Below, one piece after another: positions 10,484 through 22,429 of a stretch of 64,000 bases of DNA; positions within the stretch are counted from its first letter, which is position 1; each line of letters starts with the position of its first letter. The notes beneath the pieces were generated by a model. It was not told the DNA's origin, did not search any database, and saw nothing but the letters and a program-made list of their open reading frames with translations. This DNA comes from Rhabdophis nuchalis (lineage: Eukaryota > Chordata > Lepidosauria > Squamata > Natricidae), in contig CM077643.1 in NCBI GenBank assembly GCA_039707465.1, positions 67,458,605-67,522,604 of the forward strand, given 5' to 3'. Made by a program: the position numbers and the translations under genes.

Positions 10484-13400
10484 TGCGCGTCTAACGGCAC
10501 ACGAATCATATATCCATAAACCAAAATAGCAATAATACATTCTGGATTAGTGCGCTTAGAATTGTGATTTTATTTTATTTTATTTTATTCTATTTCAAAA
10601 TGACCGATTTAGTTCAATGTAATAGCTGTTTTGCAACTGTCTTTCGCAGTACTCTATTCAAACTTGGATACTGTTCCCTTTGTAAACAAATCACTAATCT
10701 ACATAGACAGATTGCCTATCTAGAATCTCTAATTAGCAGGCGGCGGAGGGAGGTGGAAGGATCCGACAGGAGGGGGGAAACGCGAGTCGTTCCGATGGAG
10801 GGCCGACCGATCCAGAGGGTCGTGGGGAGAGGCAGGTCCGAGGGGAGACAAGTTCCATCCTCCCGGTTGGAGGCACGTAGCCGTTGGCTTCAAACGGTCA
10901 AGTGCCACAACCCCCGCAGGCTAGGTGGTCAGGGAGTACAGAGCCAGGGCCTACGGCTGATGTTTTGCAACGCCAGGTCCGTTGTCAACAAAGCCCCCCT
11001 CATTAATGACCTTGTGTCAGAGGGGGGGCCGGACCTGGTTGGGATTGCGGAGACCTGGTTGGGCCACGAGGGAGGACTTCCCCTCGTTGAAATCTGCCCA
11101 CCAGGTTACCGCGCTTTTCATCAGCCCCGGGCCCTGGGTAGGGGCGGTGGGGTAGCGGTCATTGTGAAAGAAAGTCTTGAGCCGAGAGAAACCATTGTGC
11201 CACAGACCACCGGTTGTGAGTCCCTCTGCGTGAAGTGGGGCCTAGGGAGGCAGTTGGGCTTGCTGGTTGTATACCTGGCTCCTCACTATGCAGCAGCAGC
11301 CCTGCCCGAGCTCCTAGAGGTGATCGCTACGGTGGCAATTGAGACCCCCAGACTTTTAGTCATGGAGGACTTCAACTTGCCAACGGTTGGCGTATCATCC
11401 GAGGTAGCTCGGGAGTTCATGGCTTCCATGACGGCCATGGACCTGACCCAAGTAATTCAAGGCCCCACCCACGAGGGTGGACACACACCGGATCTCATCT
11501 TCGTCTCTGGCCAATGGGCGAGTGATCTGGGTATAGGGGATATAGTCATCACGCCCTTGTCATGGTCAGACAACTCACTTCTCCAGCTCGACTTTCCGAC
11601 CGCTGCTCCCCTCCGCGGGGAGGCGGAACCTGAGTCACCAATCTGGTTCCGCCCCAGGCGCCTGATGGACCCAGATGGGTTCCAGGCGGCGCTTGGACCA
11701 CTTCCTGTACCCCTGACCCGCGCCCCGATGGAGGACCTCATGGCCGCATGGAATATTGCGACCACGGGAGCCTTGGATCGGGTCGCGCCCTTGCAGCCTC
11801 TCCTGTGGCGCCGAGCCACCCTTGCTCCTTGGTTTACCGAGGAGCTAAGGGTGATGAAACGCCACAAGAGATGCCTAGAGAGAAGATGGAGGTCTACCCG
11901 CTCTGAATCTGACCGGACACAGGTAAGAGCCCATTTACGGACTTACATTGTGGCGCTGAGAGTGGCCAAACGCCATCATTGCGCCACTCTCATAGCATCC
12001 GCAGATAACCGCCCTGCCGCCCTGTTTAGGGTGACCCGCTCCCTCCTTCAACAGAGGGTGCGGAAAGCCCCATTACAGGGTAGAGCAGAGGAATTTGTGT
12101 CTTATCTGCAGGAGAAAACCGCTCAGATACAGAATGAGTTAGCCCCCATTGCTGGTCCAGTGGAATGCCGCGAGGCGGATCTTGTTTGGGAGGAGTTTGA
12201 CTCCGTTGCTTCCGATGATATGGACAGGTTACGTGGGCGACTGCGAGCCACCAGATGTTTATTGGACCTGTGTCCCTCCTGGCTTGTACTGGCATCCTGG
12301 GAGGTGACACGAGGCTGGCTCCAAGAGGTTATCAACGCATCCTTGAGTGAGGGTTCCTTGCCTGCTTCCCTAAAAGAGGCTATGGTGAGGCCCCTCCTTA
12401 AGAAGCCCTCTTTGGATCCAGCTCTTTTAAACAACTACCGTCCAGTCTCCAACCTTCCCTTTTTGGCGAAGGTTGTTGAGAGTGTGGAGGCACAACAGTT
12501 TCCCCGTCATCTGGAGGAAGTTGATTATCTAGACCCGCGCCAGTCCGGCTTTCGGCCCGGGCATAGCACCGAGACGGCATTGGTCGCGTTGGTCGATGAT
12601 CTCTGGAGGGCCAGAGATGGGGTTGTTCCTCCATCCTGGTCCTATTAGACCTCTCGGCGGCTTTCGATACCATCGACCATGGTATCCTATTGCATCGGCT
12701 GGGGGGGTTGGGGGTGGGAGGCACCGTGTTACGGTGGTTCTCCTCCTACCTCTCTGGCCGATCGCAATTTGTGTTGGCAGGAGGGCAGAGGTCGACCTCG
12801 AGACCCCTCACATGTGGGGTGCCTCAGGGGTCGGTCCTCTCGCCCCTCCTGTTCAACACATATATGAAGCCGCTGGGCGAGATCATCCGTGGTTTTGGGG
12901 TAGAGTATCATCTCTACGCTGATGATACTCAGCTGTATATATCTACCCCAAACCACCCCAACGATGCCGTAGCGGTGATGTGCCAGTGCCTGGAAGCCGT
13001 GCGGATCTGGATGGGAAGTAACGGACTCAGGCTCAACCTGACCAAGACCGAGTGGCTGTGGTTTCCGGCTGCCCGATTCAACCAGATGATTCCATCTCTG
13101 GCCATAGGGGGCGAACATCTTGCCCCTGTGGATGGGGCGCGCAACTTGGGTGTCCTCCTGGATACCCGGCTGTCCATGGAAGATCAAGTGACAGCCGTGG
13201 CCAGGAGGGCGTTTTACCAGGTCCGCCTGGTACGCCAGTTGCGCCCCCTATTGGATCGGGACGCCCTTCGCACAGTCACTCATGCTCTCGTGACATCCCG
13301 ACTGGATTATTGCAACTCTCTCTACATGGGGCTCCCCTTGAGGTGCACCCGGAGGCTTCAGTTGGTCCAGAACGCAGCCGCGCGAGCAATTATGGGCACC

Positions 13401-13968
13401 TCTAGGTTTGCCCACGTAACACCGCTCTTGCGCGAGCTGCACTGGCTACCTGTCGTCTTCCGGGTGCGCTTCAAGGTGTTAATTATCATCTTCAAAGCGC
13501 TCCATGGCTCGGGACCTAGTTACCTGCGGGATCGGATCCTGCCTCATACATCCTCACGGCCGATTCGCTCCCACAGAGAGGGACTTCTCCGGGTGCCGTC
13601 CACTAGATTTTGTCAGCGGGCGACGCCCAGGGGAAGGGCCTTCTCTGTGGCGGGCCCAGCCCTCTGGAACGACCTTCCCCCCGATATTAGGACAACCACG
13701 GACCTCCGCTCCTTCCGCTTAAAATTAAAGACACACTTTTTTCGCCTGGCCGGCCTTGGGTAGTCTCTTTTTAGGTTAGGGGTTTTAGGGGTAATTTTTA
13801 GTTTAGTTTATGGGTTTTAGCGCAGGAATAATTTAATTCACTTTTAATTTTGTAGTTTGTATTCTGTATTTTGTTATTTGTATTTTTAATTGCCTGTGCC
13901 CCACCTCGAGTCCCCTTGGGGAGAGAGAGCGGGATATAAAATTAAATTATTATTATTATTATTATTAA
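10484..13968 (+). mobile_element. L2-clade LINE, nearly full length (copy 1)
   Basis: The element has a short leader, one long ORF2-like reading frame (10600-13763, broken once), a 3' UTR and an (ATT)n tail (13946-13968). Two other copies in the window (28526-30366 and 45947-50600) are highly similar, so the family was active fairly recently. L2 LINEs usually end in simple repeats and have APE endonuclease plus RT, as here. The 5' boundary is uncertain and may include the 93-bp tandem repeat. Confidence 0.9.
10600..13763 (+). pseudogene. L2 ORF2-like protein: APE endonuclease + reverse transcriptase, one frameshift
   Basis: I chose the ATG at 10600 because a cysteine module follows at once (CNSC ... 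YCSLC) with a short helical stretch. An APE-type endonuclease comes next (LRLMFCNARS, GIAETWLG, VMEDFNLP, SWSDNSLL), then RT ([62 protein letters not shown]) and the usual L2 C-terminal block ([30 protein letters not shown]). One G is missing in the run at about 12618, compared with the two other copies, so the frame shifts between RTxGFRP and the LLDLSAAFD block. Two endonuclease motifs also carry changes: GDFN reads EDFN and SDH reads SDN, whereas the copy at 46268-49532 keeps both. This copy should be dead for cleavage as well as for full translation. Confidence 0.92.
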
Positions 13969-13974
13969 TCTGTG

Positions 13975-14832
13975 CTCTCCAAGCAGAAATTAGGTGTCCA
14001 ACTCAGCCATTCCACCCTATAGAAATGCCATGCTATAAGCCCCCCCTACCACAAAGAACCTGCAGGAGAAGAGCAGTCTGGACAACTGTGGGATCTGGCA
14101 GGGTGAGAGTTGTGAACCATAAACACAAAGCTTTTGCTGTGACACAGCATAACAGATATAGCGCCCTTGCTGACCTTAAAGAGGACACTAAAGAGACAGG
14201 GCAAGGTAGTTGTGACAATGATGACTCAAATAAGCAGGGGATCATGGTCCAAAATGAAGAACTTACTTCGGAGAGGCGAAATGGAGAACCAGGTATCACA
14301 CATCAGTCGCACAAGAAGAGCAAGGTATGCAAAAAGAGAAGTCACCTTCTGATTGGTGATTCAATCATAAGGGATGTAGCAGTTTTTAAAAGATGTCAGG
14401 TGTCTGCCAGGTGCTACTGCCAGCAGAGACAAGAGTCGTATTCTTAAGATAGTCAAGAATGCAAGTAAGGACAGTGACATTGATGCTATTATACATCTTG
14501 GCACTAATGATCTGTCCCAAAAAGATGTTCTTTCTGTACAGAATGATTTCCAGAGCTTGGGGCATGAACTTAGTTGCATAGGTTGTAGGCTTATCTTTTC
14601 AGAGGTTTTACCAGTATATAAGGAACAAAAAGGGAAGGGCCAGCGTGTAGCAGAGTTTAATGTGTGGCTAAAGGAGTGGTGTAAAAGGGAAGGCTTTGGT
14701 TTTATTAGTCATGATGCCTGTAGCTGGTCCAATGAAAAACTGTACAAAAGAGATGGTTTGCACCCATCCAAGAAAGGGACTGAGTTACTTGGCATTAAAT
14801 TCACAGATTTTCTGGATAAACATTTAAACTGA
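13975..14832 (+). pseudogene. CR1 ORF1 with SGNH-type esterase block
   Basis: The first half carries RAVWTTVGSGR and NRYSALADL, then HLLIGDSIIRDV, the start of the esterase fold (GDS block). After a frame change near 14420-14450 come IHLGTNDLS, a central region and DGLHPSKKGTELLG, which holds the Asp and His of the SGNH-type triad. CR1 ORF1 proteins are known to carry such an esterase. The gene is broken by at least one shift and its N-terminus is not visible, because the L2 tail directly abuts it. Confidence 0.8.
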
Positions 14833-15059
14833 ACAACGGGAACAGAGAATTAATAGATGCAGAACATCTCTGTCTGCAGCAATCTAAAATTCATAGGGCT
14901 ATAAGTACATATAACATAGATGCTTGTGCAGGTAAGACTATCAATCCAGCTATAAAACAAAACAAACATTTAATAGTGAGTGCCAAACCATGTGCACAAA
15001 CCATACAAGTGCCAAGAAAATAGGGACAGTCAGGCATAACACAGTTTACGCAGACAGTA

Positions 15060-16970
15060 AACACAGGGTCAATCAAAATGGACTCAAATGTCTATACACC
15101 AATGCACAGAGTATGAAGAATAAACAGGGCGAATTAGAAATTCAAATAAACGAGGGCAGATATGATATTGTTGCCATTAGAAAAACTTGGTGGGATGAAA
15201 CCCACAAATGGAACATACAGATAGAAGGATTTAAATTATTTTTAAAAATAGACCAAATAAACGAGGAGGAGGAGTTGTATTATATATAAGAAATAACAAC
15301 ATCTCTACAGAAATAGAGCACAACAATGATGAGAACTATCTTGAATGCATTTGGGTCAATATTAAAGGTTGGGGGGAAATGACATTGCCATAGGTATATT
15401 CTACAGGCCACCCAACCAATCAGAGGAAATAGATGAACTTTAAGGCAGAATATCAACAAATAGCCCGAGCCTGCAAAGTCGAAGTGAGGAAAGCTAAGGC
15501 TCACAATGAAGAAAGACTTGCCACAAAAGTAAAAAATAACAAAAAAAGCTTCTTCCAACATGTTAAAAACAAGAAAAAGTTTAAGGAAACAATTGGTCCA
15601 CTGCTGGGAGAAAGTGGCAAGGTGAAAAGCAACAGGGAGAAATCAGAACCATTTAACTCATTTTTTGCATCTGTCTTTACACAAAGGGATAAAACAGTTC
15701 AACCAACTAAAAACAGCACCACAAAAATTAGATTAGGAACTCAAGTTGAAATAGGGAAGAAAATGGTAAGAGAGCACCTGTCTAACCAGACGAGTTCAAA
15801 TCACCAGGACTGGATGGACTACACCCCAAGGTTCTGAAGGAACTGGCAGATGAGATCTCGGAACCACTGAGCTATATCTTTCAGAGATGCTGGAGCACTG
15901 GGGAACTGCCAGAGGACTGGAAAAGGGCAGATGTGGTTCCCATCTTCAAAAAAGGTAAAAAAAATAAATCCAGGAAACTACAGACCATGAGCCTGACCTT
16001 AATATCAGGAAGGATTCTGGAAAAGATAATCAAGAAATGAATTAGTGAACACCTAGAAATAAAGTAATAGCCAAAAGCCAACATGGGTTCATCAAAAACA
16101 GATCATGCCAGACCAATCTTATTGCATTCGTTGATAAAGTGATCAAACTAGTGGACCAGAGGAATCCCATCAATGTAGTTTACTTGGACTTCAGTAAGGC
16201 ATTTGATAAGGTAGGCCATAACCTACTACTAGATAAAGTAGAAGAATGTGGGCTAGACAGCATCACCACCAGATGGATTCGTAATTGGCTGATCAACCAC
16301 ACTCAACGTGCAGTCCTCAATGGAACTGCATCTACATTGAGGGAGGTATGCAGTGGAGTACCCCAAGGCTCTGTTTTAGGACCAGTACTCTTCAACATCT
16401 TCATCAATGATTTGGATGAGGGAATAAATGGGGAACTCATTAAATTTGTAGATGACACCAAGCTGGCAGGAATAGCCAACACTCCAGAAGATAGGCTTAA
16501 GATACAGAAGGATCTTGACAAACTTGAACATTGGGCACTGTCTAACAAAATGAAATTCAATAGTAAAAAAAGTAAGGTTCTACATTTAGGCAAGAAAAAC
16601 CAAATGCACAGGTACAATATAGGTGGTACCTTGCTCAATAGTGTGAAAGGGATCTTAGAGTCCTAGTAGACAACCATTTAAATATGAGCTACCAATGTGC
16701 AGCAGCTGCCAAAAAAGCCAACACAGTTCTAGGCTACACAGACAGAGGGATAGAATCAAGATCACGAGAAGTGTTAATACCACTTTATAATGCCTTGGTA
16801 AGGCCACGCTTGGAATACTGCACTCAGTTTTGGTCGCCAAGATGTAGAAAAGATGTAGAGACTCTGGAAAGAGTGCAGAGAAGAGCAACCAAGATGATTA
16901 GGGGACTGGAGACTAAAACATATGAAGAACGGTTACAGGAACTGGGTATGTCTAGTTTAATGAAATGAAG
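15060..16970 (+). pseudogene. CR1 ORF2 (endonuclease remnant + reverse transcriptase)
   Basis: It starts with the endonuclease N-terminus (LKCLYTNAQSMKNKQGELE, DIVAIRKTWW). The middle of the endonuclease is deleted: by about 15430 the text is already the linker before RT (ARACKVEVRKAKAHNEERLA). RT blocks are clear: [41 protein letters not shown] and FVDDTKLAG, the palm box with DD kept. The thumb reads TVLGYTDRGIESRSREV and RPRLEYCTQFWSP. In-frame stops at several places, for example near 16665 and 16966, make it non-functional. The C-terminus is displaced to 22816-23015 by the DIRS insertion. Confidence 0.88.
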
Positions 16971-17045
16971 GACTAGGGGAGACATGATAGCAGTGTTCCA
17001 ATATCTCAGGGGTTGCCACAAAGAAGAGGGAATCAAACTATTCTC

Positions 17046-17178
17046 AATAAGGGTGGAGATAGCATCCATGTATGGGTTAAACCTATCCACACTCTGATTG
17101 GACTGAGTCATAATATTAAATAATTAATTAATTAGGCATGGTATATAACCCCCTACGGAGTAGCCACACCCAGTTTCC
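17046..17178 (+). repeat. DIRS left inverted terminal repeat
   Basis: It reads 'aataagggtggagatagcat' onward to 'cacacccagtttccga' and matches the reverse complement of 22644-22780 nearly base for base. Shared words include 'taattaattaattaggcatg' and 'ccccctacggagtagcc'. Confidence 0.93.
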
Positions 17179-17789
17179 GACTCAGTCCAGCTCTGGGACT
17201 GTTCAGTGTTCCAACTCTTGGTGTTCGGCCTTCTGTGCTTATTTCTGTCAGGATTGGTGGCATTGTGAGTAGACAAGGCCCCCCACACCTCAGCAGCAGC
17301 CAGGACTCAGAGATTCCTGTCATTGGCAGCCACGGGCCCAGGCCTTCGGTTGTCAGTCACCCCTCTAGCCTCCTGCCTGAATCCTTCTATTGCCCGCGCC
17401 ACATCTTCTGCCTTCCAAAGCTGCTGCTGTCAAGCCAGGTGTGGGGGAGGGAAGATTTCTGGCGCTCAGGAGGCGGGCCGCACACACAGCCTTGGCTGTG
17501 AGGCCTTGTTCGGGCAAAGAATATCAATTCTGTGCAGGCTTTCCCACAACTGACAGGCCTCTGTCAACTGTGAGGGCTGTTCCACTGGGCCTAAATAAAT
17601 GGTGCCTCTTTATTACCCCTTTTGGAAAAGAACAGAGCCAAGTCAGCTTCTGAAGGCTGTTTTGGAGAAGGGGACAGGCGTGCGGCTGCTCTTTGCAGCA
17701 AGGCCACTCTTTCACTTTATATTCAAGCCTCTGTCAGGGGCCTTTGGCATGAACGGCCATTTTGAAGCCTGCCTGAATCAAGAACCAAA

Positions 17790-18635
17790 ATGGCTGCCGC
17801 CTCAGCTTCAGAGGACAATGAGTGGAATCAGGTCCTCACGACTACGACCAGTGGCCCCACGGAAGGAACAGAGGCTCCTGCAGTGGTAATTGCCCCCATG
17901 GCCACAAGGCAAAGGGGAAGAAAGAGCATGTGGAACCACAAGCCTCAAAAGGGGCCAAATTGGGGTTCAAAATCCCCTAAGCCTGCTTTTAAGTATGAGA
18001 AGCAGAGGCATGAGGCACTAGAAAGCATTTATAAAAGTACCAGCAGCCGGAAGTCTTCTCTTGTCCTGAGCACTAAGGTGAGGCAGTCTGCACTCTCTTC
18101 GCCTGGGAGGGCTGCAGAGGATCCCTCCATCCTGAGGATCCCCTCCTCAGGCCTCTGGGGTTCTAGCCAAGGTTGGCAGTCGCCCCCACGCACTGCCCCA
18201 TGGGGGCTTCACCTCAACCTCTTCCTTCTACATCCGCAGGGGTTGGTGCTGCTCAATTACCCCACTTGGGGGGGGCGATTTCAGGACCTAATGTTCAGGG
18301 CTTTCCAGCAGTGCAGCGTTGCTGCTTTCCAACGGCCTCAGATTCAGCCACAGGTTGCTCCTCCATCTGCAGCTCCTGTGGGGATAGATGGTCAGGAGTC
18401 TCCCCTGTTTCTTCCCATGACAATAGTGAGTCTGATTCTGAAGAGGGCGAAATCAGAGAGGAGAAACTTTCAGGGGATGAGGGCATACGCCCTTCTAAGC
18501 CTTCCTTCTCAGTTTGTTTCAGCCTCATTTTTTAAGTGTCTGCTCTTTAAAGCTAAGGCATCGGCCAAATTTGGCAAAAAGCCATCGGAACCCCTGGTGC
18601 AACCGCAGGGTTTTTTTGGCCGAGACTATATTTGA
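17790..18635 (+). pseudogene. DIRS gag-like ORF
   Basis: An open frame of about 280 codons starts at an ATG (MAAASASEDNEWNQVL) 0.75 kb inside the left repeat, the expected place of the DIRS first ORF. It is basic and Ser/Pro-rich (TRQRGRKSMWNHK). It has no zinc knuckle that I can see. The family is recognised by position and context, not by a diagnostic motif. Later gag-like text at about 18640-19030 is in other frames and contains a short repeat insertion (18870-18950). Confidence 0.5.
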
Positions 18636-18869
18636 GGAAAAGGCTATTGAGACTGACACGTTCCCACCCCCAAGTCCTTCCTTGACCTGGTCAAGCGCCA
18701 GTGGGCATCTCCAACATCTGGCTCTATGCCCACTTCCGCTGGCAATACGTTAATGTGGACAAGGACATGGTTCAGGTGCTGTTACAACCCACTATTGATG
18801 CACCTGTCACGGCCCTGCATGCATCTGCAAACATAGCCAGAGAACCAGAGGACCCTCTGAAGCCAGAGG

Positions 18870-18950
18870 ATGATGATAATAATAGTAATAATCTTTATTG
18901 TCTTTTTACTAAAATTACAATGAAATTGACAAAAAGGGCTGACCTCACCT
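18870..18950 (-). mobile_element. Short LINE-tail-like insertion in DIRS gag
   Basis: A GATAATAATAGTAATAAT run leads into 'ctttattgtctttttacta' and 'caatgaaattgac'. This looks like the inverted 3' end of a LINE or SINE. A similar 'aataaatctttatt' edge occurs at 60475-60500. Only the tail is present. Confidence 0.4.
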
Positions 18951-19689
18951 TACAAAGGGATCATCAGGCTGCTGCCTGGGCTGTGAGAGCAGCTACCACT
19001 GCCTCCTATGTTAACCAGTCTTCTTTGCTTTGATTGCAGGATCTTCAGCAGCAAACACCAATAGCAGATTTCAGGTCACGTCAGGACATCAACAAACGGG
19101 GGGCAGCCATCCAATTCTTTGGGCATCACTTTAGCCGCAGCCAGGTTTGCCTTCAGGGCAGTTGCTTCATCCATAGGCTGCAGCTGTGGCAAGCTGATGC
19201 GCACCACATATGACGCCTGGCGTCATCCCCCATTGCTGGAGGGTCCTTCTTTGGGGCGTCTATTGACCTTTTCTTAATTGAGAATCAGGACAAATGGAAG
19301 GTGCTTCTCACAGCTCCCAGGAAGGGCAATTTCTGGGCGGTGCCCTAGCCCCGTTGCTCTGATTTCTGTGGTCAGGACTACGGTCCCTTTTTCTAGGGTC
19401 AGGACTACAGATCTTCTTTTAAGGGGTCTGATTTCAGTCAGTCAGGTTTCAGGCTATACCAGGGAGGCTATGCCCCAGCCAGAGATATCAACTGGATAGG
19501 CAGCAGAGGGGTAGACAGCAGAAACAGCCCTTTCACGCGGGTGAAGGAGGCGGTACTCTTCTTCCGCTAGAATTAATTCTGGGCCCAGCTCTCCCCTCAT
19601 ATATTTCGCAGATTGTTGGGACTCCTCTACCTCCGATGCGTGGGTACAATCAACCATCAGGTCTCAGATAACCCGACTCGGAGGTGACT

Positions 19690-20500
19690 TATGCAGGAAG
19701 CCATTCAACACCTATTGGACATTAGGGCTATCCACCGGGTGCCTCCAGTTTAACGGGATCAGGGTTATTATTCCATTCTCTCTGGGATCCCAAAGGCTTG
19801 GGGCGGCTGGAGAACTATTTTTGATTTAAATAGTTTGTCCGCTATGTGCATTATCGCAGGTTTAAGATGCGTTCACTGCACTCAATATTAGAGGGTATTA
19901 GGCAGGGATATGTCCTCACATCCATCAACCTTACTGAGGCCTACCTGCACATACCTATAGCCCCTGAATACTAACAGTTTCTCAGGTTTTGTTACCTTGG
20001 GCACCACTTCCAGTACCGAGCCTTACCCATCGGGTTGTCATCTGCACCTCAAGTCTTCAGGTAGGTGATGGTGGCATTGGCAGCGTTCCTGAGACAGGTA
20101 CATGTGCAAATCCAATGCTGCCTAGATGACCTGTTGCTACAGTCCTCTTCTGTAAGTGGTGCCCCAACGGACTTAGACATTACCAGGTTGACCCTGCGAG
20201 GCCAGGTGGTTTCGATCAATCTGGCCAAAAGCTATCTATGGCCTACCACTAGGCGGATTCAAACTAGTTTGAGAGAGTTGTTTTTCCAGGTTCTCAAGAA
20301 ACGTAGTGTATCCTTAGCTACTTTGTCCAAATTGTTAGGCACTATGGGGTCTGCCATTGGCATTGTTCTCTGGGCGCGCCTAACCAATAGAGACCTTCAA
20401 TGGTTTCTTCCGCCATTTCAGCAAAGGCTCATGAGCTGCTCCCAGATCCAGGTTCTTCTGCCAGCAGAAGTCTCCTGCTCTTTGATTGGTGGACATTATC
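19690..20500 (+). pseudogene. DIRS reverse transcriptase remnant
   Basis: Pieces of the DIRS RT are readable across frames: GGW (about 19802), then GYVLTSINLTEAYLHIPIAP (about 19909-19968). Next come CYLGHHFQYRALPIGLSSAP, followed by a TAG at about 20062, and VALAAFLRQVHVQIQCCLDD, where the LDD is the RT catalytic box (about 20128). In-frame stops and at least two shifts break it. Order and wording fit DIRS RT rather than LINE RT. Confidence 0.8.
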
Positions 20501-20539
20501 TACCCTACCCAAGGGGGAATTCTTCAGGATCCCAGACCG

Positions 20540-21150
20540 AGTCACGGTCACTTCAGACACCAACCTACTCGGAGGGGGGTCCAACTTCAGAGGAGAACCT
20601 GGTGGCTTAGTGGCTAAACCATCTGCCTAACATGTAATACGGCCCTGGTTAGAATCCCAGTAGGGGTATGACTAGCTGATGAGAGCTAAATAGCTTGAAA
20701 TAGATCTATACTACTCTGCCTTATATGCAGATGGCACAGGGACAATGGAGCCAAGCAGAACTAGCTCACAACATAAACTGGTTGGAACTCAGGGCGGTCC
20801 ACCTGGGTCTCAAACCATTTCGTTTTTCGGTCAAGGGCAGACATATTCTGGTCCTCACAGACAACATGGCCACCAAAGCTCATATACAGGCAGGGGGGAC
20901 CAGGTCAATGTCCCTCCTTCTGGGGGGCCAGGAGCTTGGGTCTTTGGGCCAAGAGAAATTTGCTCTCAATAACCACAGAACATATAGCGGGGATGGACAA
21001 TGTCAGGGCTGACCAGCTCAGTCGGATTGAGGTGGACAATTCAGGATTGCAGCTGCAGTTGGCTATCTTCCAGGCAATTGCGGACTCTTTTGGCCGCCCG
21101 GAGGTCGACCTGTTTGCAACTCCCCTCAATACTCAGCTCCTGAATTTTTA
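20540..21150 (+). pseudogene. DIRS RNase H, split by a SINE-like insertion
   Basis: The first block VTSDTNLLGGGSNFRG (about 20547-20595) carries the leading Asp region. After a 126-bp tRNA-like insertion the domain resumes with GQWSQAELAHNINWLELRAV and VLTDNMATKAHIQAGGT, and ends with HIAGMDNVRADQLSRIEVD. The Glu in NWLELRAV and the Asp in LTDNM are retained. A frame change near 20975 separates the last piece. The next segment (GRPEVDLFATPLNTQL) is the usual linker to the recombinase in DIRS. Confidence 0.82.
20597..20722 (+). mobile_element. tRNA-like SINE insertion inside DIRS RNase H
   Basis: It has an A-box-like 'tggcttagtggctaaa' and a degenerate B-box ggttagaatcc (20647-20657), then 'ctgatgagagctaaatagct' and 'gaaatagatctata'. 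The same head and body occur as tandem units at 52931-53090 and 53690-53840 and, inverted, at 54441-55460. It separates two parts of the RNase H domain. Confidence 0.75.
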
Positions 21151-21441
21151 TTCCCAGTTCCTTCGCAGAATGCAGAGGGGGTGGATGCTCTCCACTGCCT
21201 ATGGCCTCTGGGGCTCCTTTATGCCTTCCCGCCTTTGCCCGTGATTCCCAGAGCATTCAAAAGATCTTGTGGGAGGGGGCGGAGGTGGTGATGATTGCCC
21301 CACATTGGCCTCCGCAGCCCTGGTTTGCCAACCTTTGATCTCTATCAGTAGACAGGCTCTGGAGTATTCCCCAAGAGATTATTTCCTTCAGCCAGGGGTC
21401 GCTGGAGCATCTGGAGCCTCAATGGCTCTAGTTGACGGCTA

Positions 21442-22320
21442 GTGCTTGAGCGGAGCGTCCTGAGACAAGACAACTTTTCCTCCAGGGTCATTCAGATTAT
21501 TCAGGCTTCCCGTCCACCTTCCATGCGGCTCATATACAGTGTGACCTGGGGCGCTTTTTGTAAGTGGTGTTTGATGAATCACTTTGACCCAGTACAAGCC
21601 ACTATCCCACAGGTCCCGGAATTTCTTCAAGTGGGCCTGGGCAAAGGGTTGATTCCTAATACCATTGAGAGACAGGTATCAGTAGTTTCTTCTGTACCTT
21701 TGTGTGGTAGGTCACAAACTTTGACTCAATGTCCTAGGGTCAAGAGATTTCTCAAGGGTGCTTTGGAACTCCTTTACATAAGGGATTGGATGCCTTGACA
21801 GGTGTCCCCTCTTGACACTGTGGAATGAGATTTTTTTGGATTTGTGCAAGTTTTATGCGGACAGGGTTGTCCTACGTCTGGATCCCTCCTTTGTCCCGTA
21901 GATGGGGTCTTGCTTCCATCGGGCTCAGGAGGTGGTCCTCCCCAGCTTTCCTGCAGAGTGTGTGCAGACCTCGGAGGACCGGTGGCACTTGCTGGATGTC
22001 AGGCATGCCTTGCATGTGTACATTGATTGTACAGCTGTTATTTGCAGGTTGGAGTCTCCTTTTGTCTCCTTTCGGCCAGGTTCCTTGGGTAAGAAGGTGT
22101 CTGTCTCAGTGCATTGATGATGGGTTCGTCAATGCATTGAGAAGGCCTATGCGGCTTGTGATGAGGCAGTTCTTTGAGGAGTCAGCACATTCTGCACGCA
22201 GTGCAATGGCAACTTTGGCCTGGGCGACGCAAGCTTCTCTGGGAGAAATTTGCAGGACTGCAGCATGGTCTTCTCCATCCCCTTTCATGCGGCATTATAA
22301 CGGGACCCGTTTGCCTCGGC
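21442..22320 (+). pseudogene. DIRS tyrosine recombinase
   Basis: The N-terminal core-binding part reads as one frame (about 21442-21798: IYSVTWGAFCKWCLMNHFDP, FLQVGLGKGLIPNTIERQVS). The catalytic part is in the frame from about 21825. There the HxxR motif is intact (His at 22188-22190, Arg at 22197-22199) within AHSARSAMATLAWATQ, and the nucleophile Tyr is in FMRHYNG (22296-22298). Several shifts lie between 21800 and 22100, where the first catalytic Arg should be. This enzyme would integrate the circular cDNA. The presence of YR rather than DDE integrase is the key class marker. Confidence 0.83.
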
Positions 22321-22429
22321 TGAGGCCAGCTTTGGCTGCTGGGTTCTGCAGTCTGTCCGTCCTCGTTCATTGGGGCAGGTCTGATCTCGACCCTCCCGTG
22401 GGTCCTTTTCAGGGCTTGGGTATGTCCCA

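Larger units (their letters stand above)
13969..17044 (+). mobile_element. CR1 LINE, 5' part (continues at 22816)
   Basis: CR1 sequence follows the L2 tail and runs to 17044, where a DIRS element begins. CR1 text resumes at about 22816 and ends at about 23090. The split is exact at protein level: the coding region stops after a QYLRGCHKEEGIKLFS-like stretch and resumes with KAPEGRTRSNGWKL, adjacent parts of CR1 ORF2p. ORF1 and ORF2 are both present but decayed, and the endonuclease has an internal deletion. Confidence 0.88.

Noticed and set aside
12729..13187. Long antisense frames inside L2 (also at 29311-29769 and 46899-47255)
   Set aside because: They recur at the same place in all three L2 copies because the sense protein constrains the codons; they have no independent start or family signature.
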